Positions 46,790 to 59,502 are shown, counted from the stretch's first letter. The stretch: DNA of 64,000 bases from Nannobrachium achirus (GCA_963921795.1 OY997654.1:2970206-3034205); one strand, 5' to 3'. A program made the numbers and translations. Notes: generated by a model from the letters alone, not told the origin.

Positions 46790-48300
46790 ACAATCATGCA
46801 TTTTAACTATAAATCACAAGATGAGCAAATCAATAGAAATCATGTGCCACACAGTACTAAAATGCTTGTGAAATGTGTATTAGAAGTTATCAATACAAGT
46901 CTAAAAATCCATCTTCGCAAAGACACTATAATTACCAGAGAAATATATTCAATACAATGTGTAGTAAAATGTATGAGTATAATGCAAATAATGAATGCTT
47001 TAAATGAGCAAATGATACCATTAAGTTAGTTAGATTTGATCATATATCAAAGCCGATTAATATGGTAATGAGCAATGAACCTTAGTGAGAGGTTGTATTC
47101 AGGAGAACCTTTGAACTAATCATCTTCCACCTTCATCATTTCACCAGCCTGTATTGCATAATTTTTAATTCCTTCTTTTGAATGTACTTTCTACATTCAA
47201 AAGAAGGAATTACTTTTTACATGAGATGAAAGGCAATTCCGTACAATTAAATTACAAAGCACAACAAAATGATCAAATCCAATAGAAGGTCAAATTTAAC
47301 TTTCAATTAGAATAATAAAAAATGGTTTAAGTCAGATATCGCGCTAGCATTTTAAACTGATTACAATTTTTCGGACATCTGATAAAAATATCGGTCATAG
47401 ATCTGTATGCATTAATGATAAGCAGGTCCGTAAATGCAGCCTAACACAGCCATAAGCATTATGTTTTGGATTGAACTGTTTGAACATAAGTATACACAAA
47501 TGTTAGGGCCAACTTGCTCAACTACTGTACATTAATTACCCATGAATCCAAAATACACTGATGATTGTGCTGTCACATGATGAAACTATATGGAATCTAT
47601 GAAAAGGCTGTGGGGGTCCCGGGTTCATCTCTCTCTCAACTAAGGGGTCCCTGGCCTGAAAACATTGAAGACCCCTGGTATATTGCACAGCATGGAGCCT
47701 GTTCCTCACTGGCCTATCCCTGATTATATATAGTGTGTTTGCAAATGTAATTATTTTTTTGGAAAAGGCTTCAGCTTGTATTAGTTTTAGCGTTCATTTT
47801 AGCTCAGAATCTTTTTTTTGAAAATGGCTGATCTACAAGCTCACGGTATTTGGCTATATTGGCATAAAACTGGCACAGTTAAATTGATTTATGCTTGTGT
47901 TCATGACTTTTTCTCTATGATAATTTTTTCTTGGTTAGCCTACTTGTTTTTCCAGTAGTTTAGCTTATTTTGTTTTATTAAACTCTAATAACTCTGTATT
48001 GCCTCTAAAGGCAGCCATACACTAGCAGATAATCTGGCCCGACTGAATCGGGTAGCATTAAACACTACAGGATAATTTTTTTCAGATTCTCTGACCGGAT
48101 AATCTAAACGGGCTCACACTAGCCGTTTTGAAAAGTCGGGCGCTCCGCACGCTACAGGATTTTATGAACAAAGCAATAATACATAATATAATGAATACAA
48201 AATGTTACAGGGGCTGTTCTTCGCCTTGCAACACCCAGCTGAAGTTAGCCACACACTCAGTGTTGGGTGAATGGTAGCCTGGGATCGCTTCCAATTTTGG
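46790..48300. other. Intergenic, no gene seen
   Basis: AT-rich. It holds a perfect hairpin at 47167-47213, an inverted hAT-like fragment (CCCTGGCCTGAAAACATTGA...CCCCTG, 47610-47680), and a one-armed palindrome remnant (47818-47846). Confidence 0.6.
47167..47213. repeat. Perfect 21-bp hairpin
   Basis: TAATTCCTTCTTTTGAATGT continues one base to A; five loop bases follow; then the exact complement TACATTCAAAAGAAGGAATT plus A. Perfect pairing suggests recent origin or selection. Confidence 0.9.
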
Positions 48301-48307
48301 GCTTTTG

Positions 48308-48516
48308 ATCCGGTCGGGAGCGGATGACGTCCTACGTCATTTTGTATTCAAAACGGACTACAATTTGGCCGGAACTACCGACCGGAATCAGTTTTAACCT
48401 GGTTTTGCGCATGCGCTAACTGGGATAAAACTGATTCCGGTCGGTAGTTCCGGCCAAAGTGTAGTCCGTTTTGAATACAAAATGACGTAAGATATCATCC
48501 GGTCTAGACCGGATCA
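48308..48516. mobile_element. Foldback element with ~75-bp near-perfect arms
   Basis: GTCATTTTGTATTCAAAACG, GGCCGGAACTACCGACCGGA and AAACTGATTCCGGTCGG occur as complements either side of a GGTTTTGCGCATGCGC centre. Confidence 0.85.
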
Positions 48517-48682
48517 ACCAACCTGTATAGTAAACGAATACCAGGCTTTCCCCCATAAAGCCTGGTGAGGCGAGGTTAGGTGAATGGTAAAAGGGGAGGG
48601 GTTGATTCTATGATGTAATTGTATCTGTGTTTTTGGACCGGCAGGCTGAACCCCAGACGTTATCCCTTACAGCTAACACTCC

Positions 48683-48912
48683 TAGGGGCCCTATTATGAT
48701 CCAGGTCTTATGCCTTATGCCTTAACTTCTTTACCTTTTTTTCACTATTTTGAAAAACATTTTTAAATACTTCAAATGCTGATCTACATCTGCACGTTGT
48801 GAACTTGCAGTTCAGCTATTTGAAATATTTAAAAAACAAAAACAAAATAGTAAAAAAAAGGCAAAGCAGTTAAGGCATAAAGCATAAGACCTGGATCATA
48901 ATAGGGCCCTAA
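48683..48912. mobile_element. Foldback MITE (TAGGGGCCCTATTATGATCC)
   Basis: Inverted ends TAGGGGCCCTATTATGATCC and GGATCATAATAGGGCCCTAA, about 60-bp arms. Its centre is a diverged dispersed palindrome, GCTGATCTACATCTGCACGT/GTGAACTTGCAGTTCAGC. Confidence 0.85.
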
Positions 48913-49461
48913 TGTCATGGTTGTTAATGAATTAGTTCCCCTGACATCACAGTGATGTCAGAGCATGATGTCAGCGCGGCAAACCAATAGACCATAAAAA
49001 CGTGTACACATCCAGACGGAGTCAGCATGTGCTGTTTCATATACTAACCTGCAACCTTTGATTGCAAAAAATGTTTGACGTTTATTTATCTTGAACAAAT
49101 CAAAATTACAGAAAGCTACACATCATCATCATCATCATCATCATCACAATTACAGAACAACCACTTTTGTTCAAGAAAGGACAGAGAGAAGCAAACGCTT
49201 ATTTTGGGTCCGGACCCCTTCTTACATTGTCAAATTGTAAAACAATATGTTGTGTTACAAAAACGTATATAATACCCTAAAAACAATTACATACACGTAC
49301 ATACAGTGAATGTAAATCGATTATACGTATTATTATAATTACCCATAAAGTAAAGAAAAGAAAAAACTAAATATTAATAATAATAATAATAAATCATATA
49401 ATCATAGTAAAGTCAATCAACACTAAGGCCAATCTTTTGATAACAGAGAAGAAATATCACT

Positions 49462-51072
49462 TCATTTCTCACAGATCCAGGGATATCGATCGCCACAGCC
49501 TGCATTTCTCCATCCTCTGGGTCCTGGGTGGGAATGTTGGCTGTCAAGATCCAGCCAGACTCCAGCACAGGCCCGGGAATCATCATAGGGGAAGCCATGA
49601 CTGTCCCAGTCCCTGCAGAATAAACAATATTTGAATCAGCGCAAAATCTTGATATTTCAATGTCCCGTTGTTTCGAGGTCCCAGTACTCCGGTCGATTAG
49701 GGTAGAGTTAGGGTTAGAGTTAAGGTTTAGGCTTTGGGTTAGGATTCACCTGCATCGGGAGGGTAGTTAGTGGTCACCAACGTCGGCAGGTTAGCATTCA
49801 CCCATGACGGCAGGTTAGCCTGGGATTTTGTAGACTGAAGGTGGTTGCACACTGCTGCGTTTTTCGTTGCGAAATGCGTTTTTCAGGGCAAGGAGAGAGA
49901 GAGAGATAGAGAGAGCAAGGGACCGAGTGGTGCGCGAAACGGGCGGCAGTGTGCAAACGTGACTGACATAACGTGAGGTTGATTTTTTATTTGCGTGATC
50001 CGAAATTCACTCCGATATTCGGCCCGAAAAACGCAGCAGTGTGCAACCACCTTAAACTATATGATGAAAATGTTTCGCCGACTACCTATTTTCACTGACG
50101 GAAACTGATTAAGAACTACAAAAAAATCTAAGCCATGATGACTAAAACTAGGACTAAACATATTGACACTTTGTCAAAAAATAAAAACTAGACAAAAATG
50201 TTAGGGAGGGACTATAGTGCAGAGGAGATCCAGTAGAACTCATCGGAGGTCATTGGTTGTGTGCAGGTGTCGCTCTCCGAAAATAGCTGATCTACCAGCT
50301 CACAACGTGTCAAGTGAGCTTGTAGATCTTGACACGAGAGTATATAAATTGAGTATTTCAACACCATCACGGCCCTCCAAAGAACATTTCAGTCGACTAA
50401 ATCAACTGTAGATTTGTTGACTAAAATGTTATGGTATTTAGTCAACTAAAACTAGACTAAAAGGTGACTACATTAAAAGTTAACTAACGTGACCAAATCA
50501 GATGACTAAATATCATTAAACTAAATTAATTTCATTCATAAGACTTCATAAGAAGAAAATTTCCTGTCAAAATCAACACTACATCCACTCTGTCATTCAC
50601 ATTTGAGTTATTTTTTTACGACACCTGTATAGGACAGGTCTCAGACACGCCTCCTCAGGGGATTGGTTCAGAGATCTTAACCCATTTGATTTGGTGCTGC
50701 TGGGAACCAATTGCGACCGCATGCCCTTGCTGATGTCCATCCCAGGCAGGATTTGAACCCCCAACCTACCGCATGAAAGGCATATGCTCTAAAAAGAATT
50801 ACAATAAAACCACATTTAAATGTCTCACCCTGATGTCAGTGGTGTTCCATCCACCCAGGTCCATGTACCCGCAGTCCTCTTCAGACCAATCCAATATTCG
50901 AAGATTGCTCCTTTCAGTCCTCTGATGAATTTCTGAGGATTTGTCCACAATACATTTTCTTTAATACACTCCAAAATAACCATGGAATCACATCACAAGC
51001 ATCTACAGTATAGGCCTATGCACACACGTGTACACATGTGCACACACATACACACGTACACGTACACGTACA

Positions 51073-51137
<65 letters not shown>

Positions 51138-54116
51138 CCTTTTCCTCCTCAGTGTTGGTGATCACCAGATCTGCTCCCATCTTCAGACATTCTTGTCTGC
51201 TGTCCTGCCAGCTTTTCCTTTCAGTAGAAGTGTAATAACAGCTGCTTCCAAAGTGCTGCCATCCACTGGGACACGACTTACTCAAACACAGAACTGGGAG
51301 GGGGGGGGGGGGGGGGGGGGTGATACGAAACAGAACTTTTATGTATGGTTGAATTTAAGTGTGCATGCAGCTCGTGTGTAGCGGTTGGTGTTAGCATTAG
51401 CATTTCTAGCATTACCATTTTAGCATTAGCATTAACATTTTTAGCATTTGCATTTTTAAAATTACCATTTGTTAGTATTAACATTAGCATTTGTTAGCAT
51501 TAGCATTAGCATTTGTTAGCTTTAGCATTTGTTAGCATCAGCATTTTTAGCTTTAGCATTAGCGGAAGTAGTGGTTAGCATTGGACAGGGTACCATTCTT
51601 CTCCACCACCTGTTCCCTCCCCACCAGGTAAGACTGCATCCAACAGTCCAACAATGAGTTATATCTGCATTCATTCATACAAACATTCAGTCATGTGTTT
51701 GAATAGTTATAATAATAGTTACCTCCATTCTGTCTCTTCAGTTGCTCCACACTAGTTTCTACGCTGGACAGCTGAGCTGAAATCACCACAACATTAGCAT
51801 TAATACATACATTAATACAATCACATGCAGTTTCATTTGAATGGATACACTTGGCAACATCACCATTCAGTCTATGATAAATAGAAATGCAGTTTCATTT
51901 GAGTGAATAATGCAAACCCCATTATACCTGTTGTCATAGGACCCGTTTTGACCATCTGTTTGCTTGTGTCCATTTATGCCCATATATGGAGATATCTGTC
52001 TGTCTGCGTCCATTTATGCTCATATATGGAGATCCCTGTATTTACCTGACGGGCGGCCGAGCATCTAGTCAAGGACCGGCCTACGCGGGAACGATGTAAA
52101 TAGGAATGAATGCCCCACCCTTTAAAGCAAACCCCATTTATCTGTTTGCCTGTGTCCATTTTATGCCCATATATGGATATCTCTGTATCTGTCTGTCTAA
52201 GGACCCTGCAATAATACGCAGCCTGCTTGCTTTGCCACCCGTGGGGAATGATGCCCCTCCGGCTGTTAGGCAATACCCATACTGGTTAGGATCATGTTCA
52301 CATCCGGGAATTTGGTCTCTACTTGGTCAAATGCAGACTTGAGATTGGAAGGGTACTTGGGCAGCAACTTATGACGTATCACAAGTTCACGAGGACTCAA
52401 GTCTAGACAAGCATCCACATCGAGAAACAGCCAGTGGCAAAGGGAGAAGGAGCCAATCAGAGCGCTTTGCTTGGCCCAGTGGATGCGAAATTTAGATTAA
52501 AAAAACTCACTCATTGATTCACTCGCATCCCTGCCCTAATATACCGACATATATATATATATATTATAGGTGTCAAAATTATCGCGTTAACGGCGGTAAT
52601 TATTTTTTGGGATTAATTGTGCTAAAATATTTAACGCAATTAACGCATGCGCAGCATAACCAGCCCATTCACTGCAGCCGAGAACACAGCCTGCCCTGCA
52701 ATGCATCCTGCTCCCCCCTCCCCCTTCCCCCCTCCACACACACTCAGTCACTGAGCAGACAGCAGAGAGGGGGAGAGATAGCTGCCTGAAAAAAGTTGTT
52801 AAAACTGCTTGGAAACCATTCGCTGCCACTGGATTAATAACTGATCATCAATACATCTCAAGTTCAATTGGAGAGGACAACAGCAACACATTGAAATCCA
52901 CGTTTTTAGGCTCCAACTACTTGCATTAGATCCAGAGAAATGGTCGCGATGCGATGCGTGATCATTTGTCTTCAACACTGCGCATATTTGCCAGCTGTGT
53001 AACATAGGTTAACAGGCTCGTTTACCCTGATTTGACCAGGATTTGACATAGGCAATCGGCACAGTCTGGCTTGTGCTGCGTGTGTCAACTGAATGCATTA
53101 ACTGTAGCCCGCCTGTCTGTCCGTCAGTCTGTCTGTCTGTCTGTCACGTCACATCACACTCTTTTGCCCCTATCCATGTGAAATTTTCCACACACAATCC
53201 TTGTCTGCCAATCCACAACCTCCACCCTTCCAGGGACCCCCGCAGCTCCAGGGACCCGCAGCTCCAGGGACCCCCGCCAAATTTTTTAAAACACATTTTT
53301 GAATACTGCTCCTACAGTTTTTGCCCTAAAATCACACAAATCGCTTCACAGTATGTCTACACTTATCTCGTCGACATGGATCTGTCCCATATAGCGCCAC
53401 CAACAGGTCGATTTTTTAACACATTTTTTGACCTAAAATCACGCTGCGACCTAACGGTCGCATATCATACATACATATACATACATACTGTATAAATGTA
53501 TCCGCCTTATTCCACCTTTATCTTTCCATTTCCACTACAATATACAGACAGAAATGGCATATTTTGGACATAGTTCGATTCGTGATTAATCATGATTAAT
53601 TCATTTTTAAGCTGTGATTAATCTGATTAAAAATGTTAATCATTTGACAGCCCTAATATATATATATGTTACAGTATGTTTGGGTAACTCAGGACGTTCA
53701 TTGTAAGAGCGCTTGTTTTGTCGTTCACCACACACTAATCACCACCAGATGGCGACGACAGCCATTCACTAGTGAAGGCGCTGACGTCACTCGTTTGCGA
53801 CTCTCTTTCTTTATTTACTAGCCTAGCCTAGCCTAGCCTAGCCTAGCCTAGCCTAGCTTAGCCATTAGCTCCATTGTAGTCACTTGGACAGGGCGTTTAT
53901 CGTGGGCTTGCCCAGGCCTTACGGCCTGGGCATAAATATAACGATTGCATTCACCACGGCTTCGACCAAGGTCTGCTGGCCTTCGCGCCGCTTGCAATGT
54001 CGTGGACAATCGAGCGGCTCCGCCTGGAGGACGTTGTTGTGGCGACCGCTTGTTCCGCCCCGTGCTGCACGGCGAGTGCTCCGTTTCTCGACCGTACTGT
54101 TTCTCTAACAAACCGT

Positions 54117-54167
<51 letters not shown>

Positions 54168-57100
54168 TGGGTAACTAAGTTTGATTGGGCTAGGAGCGCT
54201 TGTTTTGTAGTTCACCACACCCCCCTACCACCACCTGATTAATTCCATAGACTGTATAAAATATATGGACAAAGCGAAGCCATTGGTTTCTATGCAGCGC
54301 AAATGACACAATATGGGTCCTTGGCATGGGTGTTGCCATCATAGATTGTAAAGGCACCAAAGGATAGCCTGATAAATCAGTCCGCACATTACCACCCCCT
54401 GTTGGTGGGTGGTGTGTAGTGTGGACTGACCCCGGAGATATTTTATTTTATTTCGTCTCGCCTGAAGAGCGGGCGAATTGAATGGGCCAATCAGGGCTGT
54501 AGACTTGAGGCACGTGGTTTGGTGTCTGGTGGATTCCCAAGGCTGGTCCGGTCCCAGCCCCCCCCCAGCCCCCTCCCTTCTGAGCTCTTCTGCCCACGTG
54601 AGAGTCCCTAGTGGACTCTGATTGGTGCTCTTCTGCCCACGTGAGTCGCTAGTGGACTCTGATTGGTCCGTGATGCAAATATGACACATATTAGAATTTC
54701 TGTTTATTTTATGTGCTATATTAAAATTGACAATTGAAATCTTCTTTCACATCTGTTTGATAGCCAAAACACACAGAATTTTTTTTTTTTGTACTTTTAG
54801 AAATTAATTCAGGCGTCAAGGGGTGGAGCGCTCCTGGTCTCAATCTAACTGAATCTCACACTAACTGTGACATATGTGTATATACAGTGTGTGTGTATAC
54901 ATTAGGGGTGTAACGATATAGTAACTGTATCGAAATATCGATTTTAACTTAAAAAATCGAAGTAGATCGAAATGAAAACAGCTAAAATCGAATCGTATCG
55001 TTTTATTTTGTATCGTATCGAATCGGCAGTGCAAAGAATCGATTGTATCGATACTACCTACTTGTGCATTGTATTTAGCATTTTTAAGAAGAAAAAATTA
55101 AAAGGTGTGGTTTAATTACTTTTCCTTTCCATATAGCTACACTGGTCTATTGATAAATGTGTGTAATCTCTGGGTTCATGTCAAGGTGCAGGTTTGTCAA
55201 TATACAATGTCCATGTATTTGGCAGATAATCACTGTGTTAGCTTATTTATATCCATAATAATACATGTTTCCCTTAAAAACCTGCACTATCCACACCTTT
55301 CACACAGATTTAATTTCTTTGCTAAATAGTTACTATATCGATTTTAAATCATTAAATCGAATCGTATCGTATCGCCATGAATGAACCAATATCGTCCATG
55401 TATCGTATCGTCAACCATGTATCGTGATATGTATCGAATCGCTATTAAAATGTATCGTTACACCCCTAGTATACATATATATATATATATATATACACAC
55501 ACATATATATGTATACTGTATATATAAAGAAAATCTGCTAAGTATCATGTGAGGGGTCAAACTTTTTCCATGATTCTGAATCCATTGCATTGCAATCCAT
55601 AGCCTCTTTTTCAGGTCATAACAGGCCATTTGTTTGTGGGTCTGTTTTTAGACCTATAGTGTTTTTTGTGCAAAACAAATTAAATGAAATGCAACGGATT
55701 CAGAATCATGACAAACCCCTAGTTTGACCGCTCATATGCTACTTAAAGTAGATTTCCTGTATAGTATATTAATGAGACCCAAACTTTCATCAGCTGTTAA
55801 AAAATATCCCTAGGGAAATTTAATTTCCCTAGGGATTTTTGTTTCAAATCTGTTGGATGTGTTACTAGACACCTTTACAAACACATTGGTGAAGACATTT
55901 ATTGCTAAGGAATTTTGCATTATTTTGATGCATTTGTTTACCTCGCGTCCCGTATCGTCTGATGAATGCAGATAATATTATCTATTCTCAGATTATTTAC
56001 TTTAATTTCAAATTATTGAAATGAATTAAAACTAAATGAAGTCATTTTTCCATCACTGTCCCTCCTGTCTGCATCCACTGAACATCATTGTGTTCTAATT
56101 ACCTTGACTGTCTTTCAGTCTGTTTTCAAGGAGTTGGACCTGGTGGTCGCTGCTGCTCTGTCTGTCTTTGAGGATTTCCACCTGGGTCTCGCTGGCACTG
56201 AGCTTGGCAGACATTTCTGAAAAATATAACAGAGACAATTAGAGTTCTGCTTTAGTGGTAAAAACTCTTATGATGAAACCAGCTGACTCCATTGGATTGT
56301 ATGAAGTATGAGGAGAGCAGTAAAGCATTGGCATCAAAATGTACTTAAAGTACCAAAAGTAGAAAGAACAGTAAAATCTCGCTCTTTCGAACGACCGTCA
56401 TTTCGACAACGGAGCGTCGGGGACTCGGGGAGGGTTAGCGACTCACCCCACGGAGGTTAGGGTTAGGGTAAGGGTTATGGTTGGGTGTTGAAAAGATGAC
56501 ACGTAGAAACAGCGAAGCGTTCCCAGAAATAACTCATGATGCAGAATGTCCCATTTAACAAGTTTTCACATATTTTGAAATTAGCAGATCTACAAGCTTA
56601 CAATGTGACACATTGTGAGCTTGTCTATTTAATAATGGCAAAAGTCTATACTAAATCTACAAAGTACAATAACTATAGTTTTCAAATAATTGTAGTTGAG
56701 TAAATATATGCCTCTGAGTAGAATTAAAAGTACAGAACATTGTTGACTCATTGAAAACACATCCCTGCTTCATTTATTTTAATTTAAAACAAATGAAAAA
56801 GTAATTGAGAAAAAAAAGAAGAAAAACAGCACAACTGATCAAATGAACATCAAATATATAAATATTGAATCAAACAACAAAGTGTCATAAAAAAAGCTAG
56901 ACGTTAAAATGAGCCTACTCATGTTTGAAACCCTTTACATAAAGGGTTCATATTTTAGATTGTAATTAGATTGTAAAGCAAAGATGAGTGTTAAAATGTT
57001 TTAATTTACTTGCTTTCTATCGTTTTAGCCATTTTGATTTCAGTGGGTGGGGGCATTGTTGTACAAGTGGCTTAATACAATAGACCTTATTCACATCACA

Positions 57101-59461
57101 GCCATCTTTGATCACATGACCACATGGGGTGGCAGCCTCCATTACAAACCATTGTAAACAGTCGAACTTTGGAGTTCTGTTCCACCAATTTATTTTGACC
57201 AAATCGACAAATGGGTAGATGACAACATCAACATCCCCAAAAGGATTAAATAGAACTGGATTGATTACATCCACGGTAACGGTATTCAAAGTAAGCTAGG
57301 TTGCAACCTTACTGTGCTATCTGTGTGCAGTGCTTGCTCCACCATCATATTAACTATTTGTTGTTAGATTGTTCCTGATTAATATGCAAAAATCACGATA
57401 CAGTAAGTTAACATGGATTGTCGGTGAGGCCATTTGATCCCCTTACTGCTCCAAACATTACATTATAAGGTGCTTCCCGTCTTGCTCCAAGTGTTCTCTA
57501 TCCATCAGGAAGCTCTCCGGAATGTGTAAGTCCATATTTGTCAATAAAGAAGTGTTGTACTCCAGCTTTGAGGCTCAAATACAAGTGTTACCAACAAGGG
57601 TTTACAGCTGGTGTTATTGCGACCGTAGGTCGCATTTACTACCAAAACCTCCACGGGCTGTCTGTGCGTCAGTCAGTCAGTCCGTCAGTCCGTCAGTCAC
57701 ACTTTTTCCCTGCTCATATCTCCGCAACCGTTGACCCGATCCATGCCAGATTTTGCACACACACTCCTTGACTGCCAAACTACAACCTCCAAGGACCCCC
57801 GGAGCCCCAGGGACCCCCAGGTCCCTGGGGGACCCCCAGATGTAAAAAATGACCAAATGTGCAAAAATGACCAAATGACCACCCCAACGGGGCTGCTCAC
57901 GGGGAATTCCCGGGGACCACCGACTCCTGGTGCTCCAGAACGGATGCAAAAGTGGTGGCGCCCCCAGTGGAGGACCCCCTGCCACTGCAGCGCACATAAA
58001 ATGCCGTAATTCGGGCTAGGAGCGTCCGGGAGAGCCGGGCCCGGTACCTATTCGTCCGCCAAGGCAACGCGGAGACCCCACCCCTCATTTCTCACATGGC
58101 CCTATTCTAGCGCCACCTTCAGGCCAATTTTTACAACACATTTTTGGACACTGCTCCTACAGTTTTTGCCCGAAAATCACGAATATCACTACACAGCATG
58201 TCTACACTCATGTCATCAACATGGATCAGGAAGATTTTGGAAAAACAAATTTTTGCCCTATTTGTGGAGATAAGCCACCTACGGTCGCTTATCTCCCGAT
58301 TAGGGAGTCTTACTGGTAATTATCTGTTGCGGGCTAGGGGAGGAATGCATGCATGCTCTACTGGGGGCGCATCTCTCTCCTTTGGCGCCCCCTTGTGCCT
58401 CTGGCGCAACTGCCCATAGTGCCCTGCCTAAAAAAAAACATAAGTCACATCTGCCCATGAAAGATTGCGGTGCATCTTGTGAATGGGCTTATTGAGCTAT
58501 AGTTTTGTTCATGCCTTACCCCTTACGTCAAATAGCCTATCTACATCAACTGAGATTGTAGATGAACTATTTGAAATATTTAAAAATGATTTTCAAAATA
58601 GTAAAAGTTTTTATAGTGATAAGGCATGGACGAAAATAGGGACCATTTTGTGTCTAAAAATACATATTTAGCCACTTGTACACTGCACGCATGCCCCCAC
58701 CCACTGAAATCAAAATTGTGAAAACATTTCATTACGCATCTTTTCTTTCCTCTAATAGTAGGGCAGAGAGGCTCCACCAGCACCCGAACATCATTTTTTT
58801 TAAACCTGTTTTTTTAGGACCCTTATGGTGTCTAGTTATGATTTCTTCTTGATGCCGTGGTCAACTATAGTTCCATATGGGGTTCATTTTTAATGATTTT
58901 TTGCACCTACCCATTCACTTACTAGTAGCTAGTCTAACTATGTTTTTTTCATGATTCTGAATCCATTGCATCCAAGAATTTGTTTTGCACAAAAAAACAG
59001 TTTTGTGGGGTCGTTTTTAGCCCAAGGAATGTTTTTCATGCCACAAAAATGCTGGCAATGGATTCAGAATCATGAAAAAACCCTAGTTAGAACCCTCACA
59101 TGCTACTTGAAGAAAACTGTACATTAATTGAATGGGTAGGTGCAATAAATCATTAAAAAGGAACCCCATGGGACATTAGTTGACCATGGCAACAAGAAGA
59201 AATCATAACTAGACACCATAAGGGTCCTAAAAAAAAACAGGTTTCGAAAAAATGTGTTGGGGTGCTGGTGGAGCCTCTAATTACAATCTAAAATAAGAAC
59301 AAAGTTGTCCTCTAAGTGTCCTAACCTGCATGTTGTCCTTCCAGGTTGCTCAGCCTCTCCTCCATGCTGTTCTTCAGCTTTCTGAAGAGCGCATTGACCT
59401 CCCAGCGGATGTCATCCGCGCCTGCCACACAGAACAGGAAAATCAGCAGAACAGCCTTCAT
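49462..59461 (-). CDS. Secreted C-type lectin with coiled-coil neck, 237 aa, six exons
   Basis: Exons modelled with consistent phase: 59461-59326, 56216-56103, 51776-51723, 51293-51139, 50932-50829 and 49612-49462. Residues 1-15 are a signal peptide ([15 protein letters not shown]). Residues 16-101 are charged and heptad-like ([44 protein letters not shown]), a likely coiled-coil neck for oligomers. Residues 102-237 form a long-form C-type lectin domain: [51 protein letters not shown] and [11 protein letters not shown]. Expected disulphides are 109-120, 136-235 and 203-227. The EPN/QPD motif is replaced by FPY and WND by WRN, so canonical calcium-dependent mannose or galactose binding is not expected. 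No membrane segment is seen. A soluble immune or plasma lectin is inferred; the ligand is unknown. Confidence 0.9.
50279..50330. repeat. Dispersed palindrome, copy 10
   Basis: ATAGCTGATCTACCAGCTCA pairs with TGAGCTTGTAGATCTTG, in the last lectin intron. Confidence 0.75.
51074..51136. repeat. (CA)n microsatellite at a splice donor
   Basis: The run ends 2 nt inside the lectin intron after exon 4: on the minus strand the donor reads GAAAAG|GTTGTGTGTG, so the microsatellite supplies the donor context. Confidence 0.95.
51298..51321. repeat. Poly-G/poly-C tract at a splice acceptor
   Basis: On the minus strand a run of about 22 C followed by TCCCAG forms the polypyrimidine tract of lectin exon 4. 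Confidence 0.95.
51915..52170. repeat. Partial copy of the 6171-6672 repeat
   Basis: Shares GCAAACCCCATTATACCTGT, CGGCCGAGCATCTAGTC and CGATGTAAATAGG with it, with inserted ATATATGGAGAT units. It lies just upstream (plus-strand right) of lectin exon 3. Confidence 0.65.
52567..53655. mobile_element. hAT-like non-autonomous element (TAGGGCTGTCAAA family), 1.09 kb
   Basis: Left TAGGTGTCAAAATTATCGCG and right AATCATTTGACAGCCCTA are imperfect inverted ends, lying within AT dinucleotide repeats on both sides. The interior carries ACGCAATTAACGC and GATTAATC motifs typical of the family. A separate microsatellite-bearing repeat (53098-53465) is nested inside. Confidence 0.75.
53098..53465. repeat. 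Copy of the microsatellite-bearing repeat family
   Basis: (CTGT)n at 53108-53145, then CACACACAATCCTTGTCTGCC, CCAGGGACCCCCG repeats, TATAGCGCCACC and a GCGACCTAACGGTCGC end. Related to 8446-9463 and 57617-58290. Confidence 0.6.
53820..53865. repeat. (CCTAG)n tandem run
   Basis: TAGCCTAGCCTAGCCTAGCC within the long lectin intron. Confidence 0.9.
54120..54160. repeat. (AT)n microsatellite
   Basis: About 40 bp of TA repeats. The DNA on either side (53688-53870 and 54162-54240) repeats GTTTGGGTAACT and GAGCGCTTGTTTTGT. Confidence 0.9.
54903..55468. mobile_element. hAT MITE, inverted copy of 35333-35913 family, 566 bp
   Basis: A perfect 8-bp duplication GTATACAT lies at 54895-54902 and 55469-55476. 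Ends TAGGGGTGTAACGATA and TATCGTTACACCCCTA-like sequence. Located in the large second lectin intron. Confidence 0.9.
56578..56632. repeat. Dispersed palindrome, copy 11
   Basis: TTAGCAGATCTACAAGCTTA pairs with GTGAGCTTGTCTATTT. The right arm has lost a few bases (GTAGATC to GTC). In the first lectin intron. Confidence 0.75.
57617..58290. repeat. Copy of the microsatellite-bearing repeat family
   Basis: Starts with the hairpin GCGACCGTAGGTCGC, followed by (CAGT)n/(CCGT)n at 57668-57700, CCAGGGACCCCCAGG units, and CTAGCGCCACC. Confidence 0.6.
58767..59278. mobile_element. ~510-bp foldback MITE in lectin intron 1
   Basis: Long inverted arms: AGGACCCTTATGGTGTCTAG against CTAGACACCATAAGGGTCCT, and GTGCTGGTGGAGCCTCT against its inverse. 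The core has TTCATGATTCTGAATCCATT and its inverse. It ends 48 bp from the exon 1 donor. Confidence 0.85.
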
Positions 59462-59502
59462 TGTTAAGTCCAGATTGTGAACAGAAGACGCTCAACACCC
59501 TG

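Noticed and set aside
49413-49598. Frame starting [16 protein letters not shown] as a protein
   Set aside because: It is a shadow of the last lectin exon; the correct frame gives [11 protein letters not shown] and a stop, with matching splice phase.
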